DNA from: Intestinibacillus sp964580155
Lineage (GTDB): Bacteria > Bacillota > Clostridia > Oscillospirales > Butyricicoccaceae
Reading direction: 5' to 3'
Length of the DNA stretch: 64,000 nt
Assembly (NCBI GenBank): GCA_964580155.1
Contig: CAZOJP010000003.1
Span: forward strand, 16,407-80,406
Both the position numbers and the translations under genes were made by a program. Below are positions 9,344 to 16,635 of this stretch, in pieces (position 1 is the stretch's first letter; every line of letters begins with the position of its first letter). Below the pieces are notes generated by a model. It had not been told where the DNA came from. It was given only the letters and a program-made list of their open reading frames with translations, and made no database searches.

Positions 9344-9768
9344 GAATTATGATCGCCGCCCTGCTCGGCATCGTGGGCGGGATGCTCATTCCGTGGAATA
9401 TTCCGGCGGCGTATACGCCGTTTGTGGCGATGGGACTGCTCGCGGCCTGCAACACGCTCTTCGGCGGAATCGCCGCGGAGGTACGGCATCGCTTCGATGC
9501 GCGGGCGTTCATCAGCGGTTTTTTTATCAATACGGTTCTTGCGGCCCTGCTGACAATCCTCGGCACGCGGCTGGGAATGAACTTTTCAATCGCGGCAATC
9601 GTGTACTTCGGAACACGAATTTTCAATAATCTCGCAAAGATTCAGCATTATATATTGCAAAAAAAACCCATAGGCGTTAAAATGGAAGAGACCGATGTGA
9701 ATGCAGGGCGCATTCCAGAACAAACGTACCAGGCGACATCTTCGGATGAAGATGACGATGAAGAATAA
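9340..9768 (+). CDS. sbp: Small basic protein Sbp (DUF1290)
   Basis: A 142-residue membrane protein with three to four hydrophobic segments (from residue 4, about 27-45, 60-85 and 88-105) and a charged acidic C-terminus ending in an Asp/Glu run. The length of the membrane part, and motifs such as GGMLIPWNIP and YFGTRIFNNLAKIQ, match the Sbp/DUF1290 family. In Bacillus this family is encoded next to ftsA-ftsZ. Its role is not well defined. The extra C-terminal tail of about 30 residues is longer than I recall for the family. It overlaps the DUF881 gene by four bases. Confidence 0.85.
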   Translation: MRIMIAALLGIVGGMLIPWNIPAAYTPFVAMGLLAACNTLFGGIAAEVRHRFDARAFISGFFINTVLAALLTILGTRLGMNFSIAAIVYFGTRIFNNLAKIQHYILQKKPIGVKMEETDVNAGRIPEQTYQATSSDEDDDEE

Positions 9769-9797
9769 TTGTGAAATGTTACGGAGGACGGCACAAA

Positions 9798-10943
9798 ATG
9801 GGTTTCGAGTTTGAGATGGGCATGGACAACGTCGTCACCATCAAGGTCATTGGTGTCGGCGGCGGCGGAAATAATGCGGTCAACCGCATGATCACCAGCG
9901 GCGTACAGGGTGTAGAATTCATCGCCATCAATACAGATAAGCAGGCGCTCAACTATTCGGCGGCGACGGTTAAAATCCAGGTCGGCGAAAAGCTGACAAA
10001 GGGGCAGGGGGCGGGCTCAAACCCTGAGATTGGCCGTAAGGCGGCGGAAGAGAGCCGCGAGGAGATCACGAAGGCGCTGGAAGGCACCAACATGGTGTTC
10101 ATCACCGCAGGCATGGGCGGCGGTACCGGCACGGGCGGTGCACCTGTCGTCGCGCAGATCGCGCGCGAAATGGGCATCCTGACAGTGGGCGTTGTCACGC
10201 GTCCGTTCAATTTCGAGGGCAAAAAGCGCATCGAGCAGGCGCTTGGCGGCATCGAAGCGCTGCGCGAAAACGTCGATTCGCTCGTCGTCATCCCGAACGA
10301 GAGGCTGAAATTTGTCTCCGAGCAAAAGATCACCTTCAAAAATGCATTCGATATCGCGGACGGTGTGCTCCGTCAGGCGGTCGCCAATATTTCCGAGCTG
10401 ATCACCGTGCCCGGCTTCATCAACCTGGACTTTGCAGACGTTACCTCGGTTATGAAGGGCGCGGGCTTCGCGCACATCGGCACCGGCAAGGCGGCAGGCA
10501 AGGACAAGGCGGCGGAGGCGGCCAAGATGGCAATCTCCAGCCCGCTGCTTGAAACCTCAATCGACTCTGCGCACGGCGTCATCCTGTCCATCACAGGCTC
10601 GTCCGATATCGGCCTGGACGAGATCGAAATTGCCGCAGGCATGGTGCAGGAGTCTGCGCACCCCGATGCGCACATCATCTTCGGCGCTTCGATTGACGAG
10701 GAGCTGGACGACGAGATTCGCGTGGTGGTCATTGCGACCGGCTTTGACACAACCCCCGCGGCGGCGGAGGAGGACACAAAGCAGGTCAAGCAGCCGGTGC
10801 AGTCCGTGGGGCATGCGGCTTCTGCCGCGCCGACGGCCGAGACGGCGGCCACTCCGTCCGGCGACGCAGTGCAGCCCGAAGCAAGCGGTGAGCAAGACAC
10901 CTCGTTTGAAGACATCCTAAAGATTTTCAGCCGCGGACGGTAA
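9798..10943 (+). CDS. ftsZ: Cell division GTPase FtsZ
   Basis: FtsZ polymerises into the Z ring at mid-cell. The tubulin signature GGGTGTG lies near 105-112, after an N-terminal nucleotide-binding part with GVGGGGNNAVNRM. A disordered linker rich in Ala, Glu and Pro precedes the C-terminal peptide FEDILKIFSRGR, a divergent form of the tail that binds FtsA/SepF. I place the start at 9798 because GGAGG at 9783-9787 is correctly spaced; an upstream GTG at 9771 lacks a site. No ftsA is seen beside it, and a strong terminator follows. Confidence 0.97.
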   Translation: MGFEFEMGMDNVVTIKVIGVGGGGNNAVNRMITSGVQGVEFIAINTDKQALNYSAATVKIQVGEKLTKGQGAGSNPEIGRKAAEESREEITKALEGTNMVFITAGMGGGTGTGGAPVVAQIAREMGILTVGVVTRPFNFEGKKRIEQALGGIEALRENVDSLVVIPNERLKFVSEQKITFKNAFDIADGVLRQAVANISELITVPGFINLDFADVTSVMKGAGFAHIGTGKAAGKDKAAEAAKMAISSPLLETSIDSAHGVILSITGSSDIGLDEIEIAAGMVQESAHPDAHIIFGASIDEELDDEIRVVVIATGFDTTPAAAEEDTKQVKQPVQSVGHAASAAPTAETAATPSGDAVQPEASGEQDTSFEDILKIFSRGR

Positions 10944-10964
10944 GCCTGCTGCGCGGTAAGTTGC

Positions 10965-10996
10965 AAAATCGGTTTCGTTTTCGGAACCGGTTTTGT
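10965..10996 (+). terminator. Rho-independent terminator of the division cluster
   Basis: A 13-bp stem (AAAATCGGTTTCG with CGGAACCGGTTTT, two G-U pairs) closed by a TTTT loop, with T-rich sequence after it. It lies 21 bases after the ftsZ stop. Confidence 0.85.
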
Positions 10997-11024
10997 TGCT
11001 TTATGCGCAGATTTGGTGTAAAAT
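10996..11024 (+). promoter_or_regulatory. Probable corA promoter
   Basis: TTGCTT (10996-11001), 17-base spacer, TAAAAT (11019-11024). It directly follows the ftsZ terminator and gives a leader of about 130 bases before corA. Confidence 0.55.
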
Positions 11025-11115
11025 GAAAAGACGTGAACCTATTTGACAGACAGAAGGAGTGAGCACCCGTGAGTCCGGAACCGCGAAGTATAGATCGAAA
11101 ACGGAAGATGCATGG

Positions 11116-11160
11116 CGGCAGGGCGACACGGTGATCCTGCCGCGGAAAGGCAGGATAGGG
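11116..11160 (+). promoter_or_regulatory. corA leader with two mutually exclusive stems around the ribosome site
   Basis: CCTGCC at 11136-11141 can pair with CGGCAGG at 11116-11122 (seven pairs with the following G), or with GGCAGGAT at 11149-11156, whose 3' end forms part of the purine-rich ribosome site AGGATAGGG just before the ATG at 11162. The first pairing would free the site and the second would hide it. I do not recognise the conserved core of the M-box Mg2+ riboswitch here. Function is inferred. Confidence 0.45.
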
Positions 11161-11161
11161 A

Positions 11162-12103
11162 ATGGTAGAATACTACAAAACAATCGGCAACCGCATTGAG
11201 CGCCTCGACGAAATTACGGAGGGCTGCTGGGTCAATATGGTGCGCCCCTCGAGCGAGGAGGTCGCGCACGTGATCGAAATGCTGCGTGTCGAGCCGGATT
11301 TTGTGCGCGCCGCACTCGACCCGGAGGAAAGCTCGCGCGTGGAGGTCGAGGAGGAGCAGGTGCTCATGATCGTCGACATCCCGACCGTAGAGCGTCAGGC
11401 GGACGAAAACGGCGGACAGGTCTTCAGCACGCTGCCGCTCGGCATCATTGTTGTGGAGAGCGCCGTGATCACAGTTTGCTTGCAGGAAACCTCGGTCACG
11501 CGCTCCATCGCGGAGGGCGTGGTCAAGGATATTCACACCGCGCTCAAAACGCGCTTTGTGTTCCAGCTTTTGCTGCGCGTCGCAGGACGCTTTCTCAAAT
11601 ATCTGCGCCTGATTGAGCGCAACTTCTCCAAAATCGAGCGCCGATTGTACGATTCGATGAAGAACGAGGAGCTGATCCAGCTGCTGGGGCTGTCCAAGTC
11701 GCTGGTTTACTTCTCCACCTCGCTCAAGGCAAATGAGGTCACGATGGAGAAAATGCTGCGCGGGCGCATCCTGAAGCTCTACGAGGACGATCGGGATATT
11801 CTGGAGGACGGCCTGATCGAAATCCGGCAGGCAATCGAGATGGCGGGCATTTACTCGTCGATCCTGTCCGGCACGATGGATGCCTATGCGTCGGTCGTCT
11901 CCAATAATCTCAATATCATTATGAAGATGCTCACGGTCATTACCATTATTATGACGATACCCAATATCATATTCGGCTTTTACGGCATGAATATCGGATC
12001 AGGGGTGATGCCGCTCGATCTGCGCTGGTGGGCGCCGCTGGTGCTTGCGGCAGCGGGCTGCATCGTTGCGTGGTTTTTCCTCAAAAAAAAGAACCTGTAT
12101 TAA
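11162..12103 (+). CDS. corA: CorA-family divalent cation transporter
   Basis: CorA proteins are pentameric channels for Mg2+ and sometimes Co2+ or Ni2+. The 313 residues comprise a large cytoplasmic alpha/beta and helical domain (1-250), then two C-terminal membrane helices. Y274-G275-M276-N277 sits at the end of the first helix, matching the YGMN selectivity motif, and a KKK-rich tail follows the second helix. It has its own promoter and an unusual structured leader. It converges on ruvX across a bidirectional terminator. Confidence 0.93.
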   Translation: MVEYYKTIGNRIERLDEITEGCWVNMVRPSSEEVAHVIEMLRVEPDFVRAALDPEESSRVEVEEEQVLMIVDIPTVERQADENGGQVFSTLPLGIIVVESAVITVCLQETSVTRSIAEGVVKDIHTALKTRFVFQLLLRVAGRFLKYLRLIERNFSKIERRLYDSMKNEELIQLLGLSKSLVYFSTSLKANEVTMEKMLRGRILKLYEDDRDILEDGLIEIRQAIEMAGIYSSILSGTMDAYASVVSNNLNIIMKMLTVITIIMTIPNIIFGFYGMNIGSGVMPLDLRWWAPLVLAAAGCIVAWFFLKKKNLY

Positions 12104-12161
12104 GGCGGCGCCGCGCAGGGAACAGCTTTCGCCGGAGCGCGGCGTGTGCCGAAACGAATAG

Positions 12162-12198
12162 AAATGACCGCGGCCTGTCATCAGGCGGCGGTCATTTT
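12162..12198. terminator. Bidirectional terminator between corA and ruvX
   Basis: AAATGACCGCGGCCTG, a short TCAT loop, then CAGGCGGCGGTCATTTT. T-runs are present on both strands, serving the two convergent genes. Confidence 0.8.
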
Positions 12199-12200
12199 CG

Positions 12201-12626
12201 TCATGCGTCGGGGTTGTTGCGCTTCCAGTCGAGATAGCCCTGCAATATGAGCGTCGCCGCGACCGCGTCCACGTTCTGCCGATGTTTTTTCTCTTTTTTT
12301 CCGTTTGCGCGCAGAATGTCGTGCGCCGCGACCGTTGTGCGCCGCTCATCCCACAGCGCAACCGGCAATCCGGTGCGCGCGCGCAGATCGTCCGCGAGCA
12401 CCATGCACTTTTGCGCGCGTTCGCCCACCGTGCCGTCCATGTTCTTCGGGCAGCCCAGCACAATCTCCTCGATGCGGTTTTGCGCGACATAATCGGCCAG
12501 CCGGTCGAGCAGCCTGTCCCGATTCCACTCCGCAAGCACCGACGGGCTGCCCGCGAGCAGGCCGGTCGGGTCGGACACCGAAAGCCCGGTGCGCGCATCG
12601 CCGTAGTCAATGCCAAGAATCTTCAT
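12201..12626 (-). CDS. ruvX: Putative pre-16S rRNA nuclease / Holliday junction resolvase-like RuvX (YqgF)
   Basis: The 141 residues have the RNase H-like fold of YqgF. GIDYGDARTG at 5-14 holds the first catalytic Asp (D7), and WDERRTT near 95-101 is the second conserved block. The family matures the 5' end of 16S rRNA in E. coli; a resolvase role was also proposed. The start ATG is preceded on the minus strand by AAAAGGAGAAG. It is transcribed alone, towards corA. Confidence 0.93.
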   Translation of the reverse strand: MKILGIDYGDARTGLSVSDPTGLLAGSPSVLAEWNRDRLLDRLADYVAQNRIEEIVLGCPKNMDGTVGERAQKCMVLADDLRARTGLPVALWDERRTTVAAHDILRANGKKEKKHRQNVDAVAATLILQGYLDWKRNNPDA

Positions 12627-12708
12627 ACATCTTCTCCTTTTGTTCGTTGCTGTACAGATTATAACACGTTACAGGCCAACATTGTATAAAAAAACGAAAA
12701 AAATAGCA

Positions 12709-12737
12709 TTGACCGCCTGTGTTACCCGTGTTATAAT
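12709..12737 (+). promoter_or_regulatory. Promoter of the rpmG-secE-nusG-rplKA operon
   Basis: TTGACC (12709-12714), 17-base spacer, TATAAT (12732-12737). The leader to rpmG is about 135 bases and includes a small CGCTAACGTGCG hairpin before the ribosome site. Confidence 0.85.
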
Positions 12738-12879
12738 GATTACACCTATACAGGTTCTTTTTTTTGCCCGTTTTTTGCAGTCTGGAAAAGCGGACAGGGA
12801 TTTTTTGCGAACACTGTAAAGGGAGGCAATGTTTTCCACACGCTAACGTGCGGAAGGAACGAATAAGGAGGTGCCGTTA

Positions 12880-13029
12880 ATGCGCGTTAAGGTAACGCTC
12901 GCCTGCACTGAGTGCAAGCAAAGAAACTACAACACGATGAAGAACAAGAAGAACGATCCCGACCGTCTTGAGATGAACAAGTACTGCAAGTTCTGCAAGA
13001 AGCATACCTTGCATCGTGAAACCAAGTAA
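12880..13029 (+). CDS. rpmG: Ribosomal protein bL33
   Basis: A 49-residue protein of the large ribosomal subunit. Two CxxC pairs (C9/C12 and C36/C39) make it a zinc-ribbon form of L33, which would depend on zinc supply; organisms with this form often have a Cys-free paralogue elsewhere. AAGGAGG precedes the ATG with good spacing. It opens the secE-nusG operon, the usual order in Firmicutes. Confidence 0.95.
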   Translation: MRVKVTLACTECKQRNYNTMKNKKNDPDRLEMNKYCKFCKKHTLHRETK

Positions 13030-13049
13030 CGGAGAAAGGAAGTCGCTTC

Positions 13050-13322
13050 ATGGCAGATCTTGAAAAGGGCAACGCCGCTGCTGGAAAAAAGCAGACGGAA
13101 AAGCCCGCTAAGGCGAAAAAGCCGTCCATTTTTGCGCGCGCCAGCAAATGGTCCCGCGAGCTGAAGGGTGAAATCCGCAAGATCGTCTGGCCGACCCGTG
13201 AGCAGACCACCAACAATACCGTCGTCGTCCTTGTGACGATTCTGATTGTCGGCGTGTTTATCTGGGTGCTCGATGCGGTCTTCAATCTGGGTGTCACAAA
13301 ATTCATCAGCCACTTCTCGTAA
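13050..13322 (+). CDS. secE: Preprotein translocase subunit SecE
   Basis: SecE stabilises the SecYEG channel. The 90 residues have a charged Lys/Ala-rich N-terminus, the conserved amphipathic helix with ELKGEIRKIVWPT (about 40-52) and one C-terminal membrane helix (about 58-80), the single-helix form normal for Firmicutes. It lies 20 bases after rpmG and 20 bases before nusG. Confidence 0.95.
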   Translation: MADLEKGNAAAGKKQTEKPAKAKKPSIFARASKWSRELKGEIRKIVWPTREQTTNNTVVVLVTILIVGVFIWVLDAVFNLGVTKFISHFS

Positions 13323-13342
13323 TGCAGAAAGGGGTCTTTTGA

Positions 13343-13870
13343 ATGTCCGATGCAGCAAAATGGTATGTGGTACACACATATTCAGGCTACGAAAACAAAG
13401 TAGCCTCCTCGATTGAAAAGGCGGTCGAAAACCGTAAACTCCACGATCTCATCACCGAGGTCAATATCCCGGTTGAAAAGGTCACGGAGGTCAAGGACGG
13501 CAAGACCCGCGAGATCGAGCGCAAGCTCTTCCCCGGCTATGTCCTTGTCAAAATGATTATGACGGACGAGAGCTGGTATCTCGTCCGCAATACGCGCGGC
13601 TGCACGGGTTTTGTCGGTCCGAACTCCAACAAGCCCCTGCCGCTGACCGAGGAAGAAGTGATCAAGATGGGCGTTGAAAAGCGCCAGATCGAGATCGGCT
13701 ATGCCCTCGGTGACAGCGTCCGCGTGATCGATGGCCCCCTCGTGGGCTTTATCGGCGTCGTGGACGAACTCGAGCCGGAGAAGAACAAGGTGCGTGTCGT
13801 CGTATCCATGTTCGGGCGCGAGACCCCGGTCGAGCTGGAACTCGACCAGGTAGAGACACTGGACGAATAA
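13343..13870 (+). CDS. nusG: Transcription termination/antitermination factor NusG
   Basis: NusG binds RNA polymerase and couples it to Rho or ribosomes. The 175 residues contain an N-terminal NGN domain beginning KWYVVHTYSGYE and a C-terminal KOW domain (about 120-170, with GDSVRVIDGPLVGFIGVV). AGAAAGGGG precedes the ATG. It sits in the standard place between secE and rplK. Confidence 0.97.
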   Translation: MSDAAKWYVVHTYSGYENKVASSIEKAVENRKLHDLITEVNIPVEKVTEVKDGKTREIERKLFPGYVLVKMIMTDESWYLVRNTRGCTGFVGPNSNKPLPLTEEEVIKMGVEKRQIEIGYALGDSVRVIDGPLVGFIGVVDELEPEKNKVRVVVSMFGRETPVELELDQVETLDE

Positions 13871-13871
13871 G

Positions 13872-13964
13872 CCTTGCATCCGTGTCGGGCCGCAGCAGTG
13901 CGGCTTCCCAAGCAAGGCGCGTGGGAGAACCGTTTGGCATGTCCCGCGGTTCGCCAGCCACCAC
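13872..13964 (+). promoter_or_regulatory. Structured leader upstream of rplK
   Basis: The 120-base gap between nusG and rplK folds in two parts. First, GCCTTG at the left end pairs with CAAGGC, enclosing a CCGCA/TGCGG stem. Second, GTGG(GA)GAACCG pairs with CGGTTC and CCAC just before the AAGGAGG site. A similar GTGGGAG...CCAC element precedes rplA. I recall such elements before r-protein genes in other Firmicutes, but could not verify this. Confidence 0.45.
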
Positions 13965-13990
13965 ATTGATTTAAGGAGGATACCTCAACC

Positions 13991-14416
13991 ATGGCACAAA
14001 AAGTAGTAGGTTATATCAAGCTCCAGATCCCCGCAGGCAAGGCAACTCCGGCTCCTCCGGTAGGTCCTGCGCTGGGTCAGCATGGTGTTAACATCATGGC
14101 CTTCACGAAGGAATTCAACGAGCGCACCAAGAACGACGCCGGCATGACGATTCCGGTTGTTATCACGGTTTACGCTGACCGTTCCTTCTCCTTCATCACC
14201 AAGACCCCCCCGGCCGCGGTGCTGATTAAGAAGGCCTGCAAGATCGATTCCGCCTCCGCTGTTCCGAACAAGACCAAGGTAGGACAGCTTTCCAAGGCAG
14301 ATCTGCAGAAGATCGCAGAGCTCAAGATGCCCGACCTCAACGCCGCTTCGGTCGAAGCTGCAATGAGCATGGTCGCAGGCACCGCCCGTTCTATGGGCAT
14401 CACGGTCGAGCAGTAA
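13991..14416 (+). CDS. rplK: Ribosomal protein uL11
   Basis: L11 binds the GTPase-associated centre of 23S rRNA. The 141-residue length is standard. The proline-rich PPVGPALGQHGVNIMAF loop (about 22-38), which contacts thiostrepton-class antibiotics and elongation factors, is intact. AAGGAGG precedes the ATG. Base composition and codon use are those of a highly expressed gene. Confidence 0.97.
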   Translation: MAQKVVGYIKLQIPAGKATPAPPVGPALGQHGVNIMAFTKEFNERTKNDAGMTIPVVITVYADRSFSFITKTPPAAVLIKKACKIDSASAVPNKTKVGQLSKADLQKIAELKMPDLNAASVEAAMSMVAGTARSMGITVEQ

Positions 14417-14480
14417 TTTCTGCCGGCTGATTGCCGCGTCCCACGCGGACAGCGGCGATTTCAAACAGATTTTTTCACAG

Positions 14481-14576
14481 ACGGCGTCCCCGCCGTCGAG
14501 TGGGAGGGTTAGGGAGCGTCCCCCGACCACCGGTCAGCCGGTGCGGCGGCGTTTCTGGAATTCCCGCATTGACCAC
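14481..14576 (+). promoter_or_regulatory. Structured leader upstream of rplA
   Basis: The 178-base rplK-rplA gap holds a hairpin ACGGCG-TCCC-CGCCGT (14481-14496). A second element follows, bounded by GTGG at 14500-14503 and CCAC at 14573-14576, with a GGTCAGCC-containing GC-rich interior, ending just before AAGGAGG. It may bind L1 or tune operon expression; this is inference. Confidence 0.4.
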
Positions 14577-14594
14577 TAAAGGAGGATATTTATA

Positions 14595-15290
14595 GTGCGC
14601 AAGGGTAAAAAGTATGTAGACAGCGCCAAGCAGATCGACCGCACCAAGCAGTACGATCCCGCTGAGGCGCTCGCGACCGTAGTTTCCACCGCGAAGGCGA
14701 AGTTCGATGAGACCATCGAGCTGCACGTCAAGCTGAGTGTAGACTCCCGTCACGCGGATCAGCAGGTTCGCGGTGCGATCGTTCTGCCGCACGGCACCGG
14801 CAAGCAGGTTCGTGTGCTCGTGTTCGCAAAGGGCCAGAAGGCTGCTGAGGCCGAGGCTGCAGGCGCAGATTTCGTCGGCGCTGAGGACATGGTAGAGCGC
14901 ATCCAGAAGGAAAACTTCTTCGATTACGACGTTGTCATCGCAACGCCGGACATGATGGGCCTGGTTGGCCGTCTCGGTAAGGTTCTGGGCCCGAAGGGCC
15001 TGATGCCGAACCCGAAGGCGGGCACGGTCTCCATGGACGTCGCAAAGGCGGTTCAGGAGTCCAAGGCAGGTAAGATCGAGTATCGTCTCGATAAGACGAA
15101 CATCATCCACTGCCCGATCGGCAAGGCGTCCTTTGGTCCGGAAAAGCTTGCGGACAACTTCGGCGCGCTCATGGGTGCAATTCTCAAGGCAAAGCCGGCT
15201 GCCGCAAAGGGTCAGTACGTCAAGTCCTGCGTTGTTGCGTCCACGATGGGCCCCGGCGTGAAGATCAACTCCGCCAAGCTCACCGACTAA
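14595..15290 (+). CDS. rplA: Ribosomal protein uL1
   Basis: L1 forms the mobile stalk near the ribosomal E site and can repress its own mRNA. The 231-residue protein shows the conserved central KVLGPKGLMPNPKAGTV block (about 130-146). The start is GTG at 14595, supported by AAAGGAGG 8-15 bases upstream. A hairpin followed by TTTTT ends the transcript just downstream. Confidence 0.97.
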   Translation: MRKGKKYVDSAKQIDRTKQYDPAEALATVVSTAKAKFDETIELHVKLSVDSRHADQQVRGAIVLPHGTGKQVRVLVFAKGQKAAEAEAAGADFVGAEDMVERIQKENFFDYDVVIATPDMMGLVGRLGKVLGPKGLMPNPKAGTVSMDVAKAVQESKAGKIEYRLDKTNIIHCPIGKASFGPEKLADNFGALMGAILKAKPAAAKGQYVKSCVVASTMGPGVKINSAKLTD

Positions 15291-15302
15291 GACGATGCAC
15301 TT

Positions 15303-15345
15303 GGGCGGGATGCCGCAGCTTTTGTTTGTGCATACCGCCCTTTTT
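15303..15345 (+). terminator. Terminator after rplA
   Basis: GGGCGGGATG pairs with CATACCGCCC across a long loop, followed by TTTTT. The stem is imperfect, so leaky termination is possible. Confidence 0.55.
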
Positions 15346-15356
15346 CTCGAAATGTG

Positions 15357-15385
15357 TTGACATTTCAGATGCCCTCTGCTATAAT
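15357..15385 (+). promoter_or_regulatory. rplJL promoter
   Basis: TTGACA (15357-15362), 17-base spacer, TATAAT (15380-15385): a perfect consensus housekeeping promoter directly upstream of the L10 leader. Confidence 0.9.
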
Positions 15386-15392
15386 CTAATAG

Positions 15393-15510
15393 CTTGGTCA
15401 AAGACAGCAGGCTGCCGCAAGGCTGCAATGGCGTATTCGCCGCCTGCCGAGGTCAACACAAAGTTTTCGAGCTTTTGTGCCCTTCTGTCTTTGACAGGAG
15501 GGCATTTTTA
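15393..15510 (+). promoter_or_regulatory. L10 ribosomal-protein leader with attenuator
   Basis: The sequence matches the recalled L10 leader pattern: a GACAGCAGG...CCTGCCGAGG core followed by an attenuator hairpin GCCCTTCTGTC/GACAGGAGGGC and a T-run (15479-15509). GTCAAAGACAG near 15397-15407 is complementary to CTGTCTTTGAC in the terminator's 5' arm, giving a ready antiterminator. Known biology: L10(L12)4 binds this leader and represses rplJL. Confidence 0.88.
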
Positions 15511-15533
15511 TTACGATACGGAGGTGAAATACG

Positions 15534-16103
15534 ATGCCTAACGCAAAGGTTCTGGAAGAAAAGAAAGCACTTGTCGCTTCTCTTGTCGAAAAGATGAAGA
15601 ACTCCCCGGCCGGTGTTCTGGTCGATTACAAGGGCATCAGCGTTGAGGACGATACCAAGCTCCGCCGTGAGCTGCGTAACGCCGGCGTTGAATATGCTGT
15701 TGTCAAGAATACCATGATTCGCTTTGCTGCAAAGGAACTGGGCTTCGATGGCTTTGAGGAGCACCTGAACGGTACTACCGCAATTGCAATCAGCACAACG
15801 GACGATGTCATCGCTCCGGCTAAGATTCTGTGCGACTACGCGAAGAAGCACGAGAACTTCAAGATCAAGATCGGCTTCCTCGAGGGAGCTGTGATCCCTG
15901 CGACCGAGGTACAGGCGCTGGCTTCTATGCCGAGCAAGGAAGTCCTCATTGCGCAGACCCTGTACTCCTTCAACTTCCCCATCATGCAGCTGGCTATTGC
16001 GCTTGACGCAATTGCGAAGAAGTCTGAGGATGGCGAAGCACTGGTCAGCACGCTGGTTGCTGCCAAGGAAGAGGCTCCCGCTGCGGAGACCGCTGCCGAG
16101 TAA
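15534..16103 (+). CDS. rplJ: Ribosomal protein uL10
   Basis: L10 anchors L7/L12 dimers on the ribosome. The 189 residues include the RNA-binding N-terminal domain (VDYKGISVEDDTKLRRELR, about 31-49) and a C-terminal helix for L12 binding, ending in an Ala/Glu-rich tail. GGAGGTG precedes the ATG. It is behind its own promoter and leader, separate from rplKA. Confidence 0.97.
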   Translation: MPNAKVLEEKKALVASLVEKMKNSPAGVLVDYKGISVEDDTKLRRELRNAGVEYAVVKNTMIRFAAKELGFDGFEEHLNGTTAIAISTTDDVIAPAKILCDYAKKHENFKIKIGFLEGAVIPATEVQALASMPSKEVLIAQTLYSFNFPIMQLAIALDAIAKKSEDGEALVSTLVAAKEEAPAAETAAE

Positions 16104-16156
16104 GTCCGTTTTATACGGAATCACAACTTAATTTTAAAAAATGGAGGTATACTACC

Positions 16157-16531
16157 ATGTCTAAGGTTACTGAGATTATGGAAGCTGTAAAAGAGCTCAA
16201 GGTTATCGAGCTCTCCGAGCTGGTAAAGGCTCTGGAAGAAGAATTTGGCGTTTCTGCGACTCCTGTCGCGGTTGCTGGTGCCGCGGGTGGAGCCGGTGAG
16301 GCTGCTGCCGCTGCTGAGCAGACCGAGTTCGACGTCGTTCTGACCGATGCCGGCTCTTCTAAGATCAACGTCATCAAGGTTGTCCGCGAGATCACCGGCC
16401 TGGGCCTGAAGGAAGCCAAGGAGAAGGTTGACACCGCTCCGCAGGCTATCAAGGAAGGCGCTTCTAAGGAAGACGCTGAGGCGATCAAGGCGAAGCTGGA
16501 AGAGGCTGGCGCAAAGGTCGAGCTCAAGTAA
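16157..16531 (+). CDS. rplL: Ribosomal protein bL12 (L7/L12)
   Basis: L12 forms the flexible stalk that recruits translation factors. The 124-residue protein has the N-terminal dimerisation helices, an Ala/Gly-rich hinge (about 37-52) and the globular C-terminal domain with GLGLKEAKEKVDTAPQ. ATGGAGG precedes the ATG. It is followed at once by a strong terminator; rpoB and rpoC do not come next, unlike in most Firmicutes. Confidence 0.97.
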   Translation: MSKVTEIMEAVKELKVIELSELVKALEEEFGVSATPVAVAGAAGGAGEAAAAAEQTEFDVVLTDAGSSKINVIKVVREITGLGLKEAKEKVDTAPQAIKEGASKEDAEAIKAKLEEAGAKVELK

Positions 16532-16550
16532 GAATCAGATCTTATTTAAA

Positions 16551-16580
16551 ATGCCGCGCTCATCGAGCGCGGCATTTTTC
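16551..16580 (+). terminator. Terminator of rplJL
   Basis: A perfect 10-bp stem ATGCCGCGCT/AGCGCGGCAT around CATCG, followed by TTTTT. It lies 20 bases after the rplL stop. Confidence 0.9.
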
Positions 16581-16588
16581 CTGTCAAG

Positions 16589-16625
16589 AAAACCCGGTTC
16601 GTGCATAGCGCACAGACCGGGTTTT
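16589..16625. repeat. Palindromic repeat, copy 1 (terminator-like)
   Basis: Outer arms AAAACCCGGT and ACCGGGTTTT enclose a GTGC...GCAC inner stem. The whole 37 bases closely match, in reverse complement, the element at 29921-29959. Here it lies between convergent rplL and ychF and probably terminates ychF. Confidence 0.75.
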
Positions 16626-16635
16626 CTTTTATTCG

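Noticed and set aside
11040..11160. M-box magnesium riboswitch before corA
   Set aside because: The leader is too short and the conserved M-box core was not found; reported instead as an unclassified two-stem switch.
15326..15541. A 71-residue frame on + over the L10 leader
   Set aside because: It spans the promoter, leader and attenuator of rplJ; the RNA element explains the sequence.
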